Of a stretch of DNA of 16,575 nt, positions 14,100-16,575 are shown one piece after another; the first letter of the stretch is position 1, and each line of letters opens with the position of its first letter. The stretch is taken from positions 1-16,575 of the forward strand of contig JAUXCI010000021.1 of assembly GCA_030618945.1 (NCBI GenBank), written 5' to 3'. The notes beneath the pieces were generated by a model. The model was not told where the DNA came from and did no database searches. It worked only from the letters and a program-made list of their open reading frames with translations. This DNA is from Flavobacteriaceae bacterium (lineage in GTDB: Bacteria > Bacteroidota > Bacteroidia > Flavobacteriales > Flavobacteriaceae). The position numbers and the translations under genes are program-made.

Positions 14100-16575
14100 A
14101 TGAAAATTCTTAAGATATTCATCCTTTTCACCTTATTTTCGGTCAGTTTAGGCCATTCCCAAGAGTCAAAGATTTATACGCATGAATTGGTTGATTATAA
14201 CCATGCAATGAGCCTTTATTCGAGTAAAGATTACGTCGCTTCCCAAGTGATTTTTAAAAATATAAAAAACACCTTTGACCAGGCTTCAGAATTAAGGGCA
14301 CGGGCCTATTATTATGAGGCTTTTTGCGCCATAAGATTGAAGCAGAAAAATGCAGATGACTTGATGAATGCATTTTTTGAAAAATATCCAACCAGTACAA
14401 AAAGAAATAGCGCCTTTTTGGAAGTTGGAGATTATTATTTTAATAACAACAATTACGCTTATGCCTTAAAGTGGTTCTCAAAGGTTAAAGAATCTAACTT
14501 AACCGGTTATAATAAGGAGGAGTTCGCCTTTAAAAAAGGTTATGCCATGTTTGCCGTAGGAAGCTTTGCCAATTCAAAAAAATATTTTTCACAATTGCTA
14601 AATTCTGAGAAATACGGAGCTCAGGCTAAATACTATTATGGTTATATGGCTTATATGGATGACGATTATTCAGAAGCTGATAAATATTTGAATCAGGTAG
14701 CCAACAATCAGGGGTTTGACGATGAAATCCCCTATTATATGGCAAATATCAAATTCAAAACTGGCAAATTTCAAGAGGCCATAGATGCTGCCTTACCTTT
14801 ATTGGAAAAGTCTAATGGAATTCAACAATCTGAACTTTCTAAAATCATTGGAGAAAGTTATTTTAACTTAAATGAATTTGAAAACGCCATCCCCTATCTT
14901 TTGGAGTACAAAGGGAAAAAAGGTAAATGGAACAATACTGATTATTACCTTTTAGGCTATGCCTATTATCAGCAAAAATACTACGATGATGCGCTAATCT
15001 GGTTTACCAAGATCATCGATGGTAATAGCGCAGTATCACAAAACGCCTATTATCATATGGGCGAATGTTATCTTAAAAGCGATAAAAAACAGGAAGCCTT
15101 AAATGCTTTTAGGAACGCAAAACAAATGGATTTTAGTCCTGAAATAAAACAGGATGCTTGGTTGAATTATGCCAAATTAAGCTATGAAATTGGCAATCCT
15201 TATAAGAGTATTGCAGAAGTTATCAAGGAATATATTGCAGCCTATCCAGAAGGAATTGACAAATCAGAAATTAAAGAATACTTAATAAGCGCCTACCTTT
15301 CAGTTAATGACTACCCTGGAGCACTTGATTATTTAAAAAATGCCGATTCAGAAAATAATGAGGCCTATTCTAAAGTTGCGTTTTTATACGGTATTCAATT
15401 GTTTAATGACGAGAGGTACCAAGATGCTATAATGAATTTTGATTTGTCAATAAATGCAAAATCGAATCCCGTCTATCAAGCCAAATCGTTGTTTTGGAAA
15501 GGAGAATCTCAATACAGAGAAAAAAAATATAACGAAGCTTTAGCAAATTTTAAAGCCTTTAAATTGATCCCTGAAGCTAAAAATACGAGTGAAGACAAGC
15601 TTCTTCTCTATCACATGGCTTATACTTTTTTTCAGTTAAAAGACTATAATCAGGCTGGAGGTCATTTTAATGAGGTCATAAGTTCATCGGTGCAAAGCAA
15701 TCTTATCATAGATAGCAATTTACGCCTAGGAGATTGTTTCTTTGCGTTAAGCAACTATTATAAGGCCATCCCGGCCTACGATAAGGTAATTGAAGCCAAT
15801 GAAACAGATGTTGATTATGCCCAGTTACAAATTGCCTTTTGTCATGGTTATATGGGTGAAACAGATAAAAAAATCGCTTCGCTTTTAAATTTCACTGAGG
15901 TAAATTTAAAATCGACACTAAGAGATGATGCCTTCTATGAACTTGGCAATTCTTATATCAAACAAAACAAAGTTGATCAAGCAATGTCATCATATGATGA
16001 GGTAGTCAATAATTATCGCATGAGTTCTTTGGTTTCAAAATCCTTATTAAAGCAAGGCTTGGTGTATTTCAATGCTGATCAAAGTGAAAAAGCACTTGAG
16101 AAGTACAAAACTGTCGTCAATAATTATCCTGGAACCGATGAAGCAAGAGAAGCCATCACCAATGCCAAACAAATCTATGTTCAACAAGGGCGGGTTGATG
16201 AATACGAGAAATTTATCCGTAATGTTGATTTCGTAAGTGTAAGCGATGACGAAATAGAAAATGCCACTTTTGCTTCAGCGGAGCAATTTTATCTGGCTAA
16301 TAATCTGGAAAAAGCCATTGAATCCCTTAAGAAATACGTTGAAAAGTATCCAAATGGTGCATATGCCTTAACATCAAACTTTTTCTTGGCAGATGCCTAT
16401 TCAAAATCTGATCAAAAGGGTATGGCAATTCCCTATTATGAATTTGTTTTAGGCAAAGACAAAAATCAATTCACAGAAAAATCTTTGGTGAGTGTCGCCT
16501 ATTTTTATCTGGATCAGGAAAACTGGGAAAAAGCCGTTGAAATTCTTACAAGACTGGAAAATGAAGCCGAAACAG
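14100..16575 (+). CDS. Large secreted tetratricopeptide-repeat protein (3' truncated)
   Basis: The frame from the ATG at 14100 stays open to the right edge, giving 825 codons without a stop. It begins with a Sec signal peptide (MKILKIFILFTLFSVSLGHSQ, cleavage expected near residue 20), so the protein is periplasmic or outer-membrane associated. The rest is a long alpha-solenoid of TPR-like repeats, recognisable by recurring Y-Y-x-x-G-x-x-Y/F...Y-x-x-A-x-x-x-F/Y patterns, for example 'AYYHMGECYLKSDKKQEALNAF', 'DAFYELGNSYIKQNKVDQAM' and 'LVYFNADQSEKALEKYKTVV'. The family is common in flavobacteria at around 1000 residues, so perhaps a fifth is missing. It probably acts as a protein-binding scaffold, like the much smaller BamD or CpoB. 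No specific partner is indicated. It has its own promoter 135 bases after the TlpA-like gene. Confidence 0.9.
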   Translation, partial: MKILKIFILFTLFSVSLGHSQESKIYTHELVDYNHAMSLYSSKDYVASQVIFKNIKNTFDQASELRARAYYYEAFCAIRLKQKNADDLMNAFFEKYPTSTKRNSAFLEVGDYYFNNNNYAYALKWFSKVKESNLTGYNKEEFAFKKGYAMFAVGSFANSKKYFSQLLNSEKYGAQAKYYYGYMAYMDDDYSEADKYLNQVANNQGFDDEIPYYMANIKFKTGKFQEAIDAALPLLEKSNGIQQSELSKIIGESYFNLNEFENAIPYLLEYKGKKGKWNNTDYYLLGYAYYQQKYYDDALIWFTKIIDGNSAVSQNAYYHMGECYLKSDKKQEALNAFRNAKQMDFSPEIKQDAWLNYAKLSYEIGNPYKSIAEVIKEYIAAYPEGIDKSEIKEYLISAYLSVNDYPGALDYLKNADSENNEAYSKVAFLYGIQLFNDERYQDAIMNFDLSINAKSNPVYQAKSLFWKGESQYREKKYNEALANFKAFKLIPEAKNTSEDKLLLYHMAYTFFQLKDYNQAGGHFNEVISSSVQSNLIIDSNLRLGDCFFALSNYYKAIPAYDKVIEANETDVDYAQLQIAFCHGYMGETDKKIASLLNFTEVNLKSTLRDDAFYELGNSYIKQNKVDQAMSSYDEVVNNYRMSSLVSKSLLKQGLVYFNADQSEKALEKYKTVVNNYPGTDEAREAITNAKQIYVQQGRVDEYEKFIRNVDFVSVSDDEIENATFASAEQFYLANNLEKAIESLKKYVEKYPNGAYALTSNFFLADAYSKSDQKGMAIPYYEFVLGKDKNQFTEKSLVSVAYFYLDQENWEKAVEILTRLENEAET

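Noticed and set aside
1..16575. CRISPR arrays, insertion sequences, phage genes, restriction systems, toxin-antitoxin pairs, tRNA genes
   Set aside because: No regularly spaced repeats, transposase or integrase motifs, terminal inverted repeats or tRNA-like cloverleaf were seen on reading either strand.

Overview
The window looks like chromosomal DNA from a member of the Bacteroidota, most likely a flavobacterium. It is AT-rich. Several start regions carry the Bacteroidota-type -7 element TAnnTTTG, and clear Shine-Dalgarno sequences are scarce. The proteins (a glycine-insert AspRS of the Bacteroides kind, a short RsmI, a UpxY-like NusG paralogue, a lipoprotein-type Wza with a C-terminal membrane helix, FtsE, a TlpA-like lipoprotein) all read as flavobacterial orthologues. 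This assignment rests on recognising families, not on a search.

Left part (1-6.5 kb), mostly housekeeping. The 3' end of a GlpQ-type glycerophosphodiester phosphodiesterase converges on and overlaps a ClC chloride transporter with CBS domains, which lies downstream of aspS on the minus strand. aspS is divergent from a plus-strand run of rsmI, a dipeptide epimerase and an OsmC/YhfA-like protein. That run ends in a strong intrinsic terminator whose stem contains the osmC stop codon.

Middle part (6.5-11.6 kb), surface polysaccharide genes. A minus-strand operon has the order NusG/UpxY-like antiterminator, UDP-glucose 6-dehydrogenase and Wza-type export lipoprotein, behind a good promoter at about 9.33-9.36 kb. 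Two overlapping glycosyltransferase genes run in the opposite direction. The set is small: no Wzc kinase, flippase or polymerase is present, so it must work with genes elsewhere or be a remnant or outlying part of a larger locus.

Right part (11.6-16.6 kb). ftsE on the minus strand is followed by a 393-bp non-coding gap. The gap holds an unassigned promoter, possible alternative RNA pairings and a weak terminator-like hairpin. Next come a thioredoxin-fold TlpA/ResA-like lipoprotein with an apparently duplicated N-terminal beta-rich region, and a very long secreted TPR protein that is open at the right edge.

I found no CRISPR array, insertion sequence, prophage, toxin-antitoxin pair, tRNA or rRNA, and no clear new multi-gene system. 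The observations most worth a second look are a His in place of the motif 1 proline in AspRS, the structured gap at 12.35-12.6 kb, the minimal antiterminator-led polysaccharide operon, and the substituted ion-path residues of the ClC protein.
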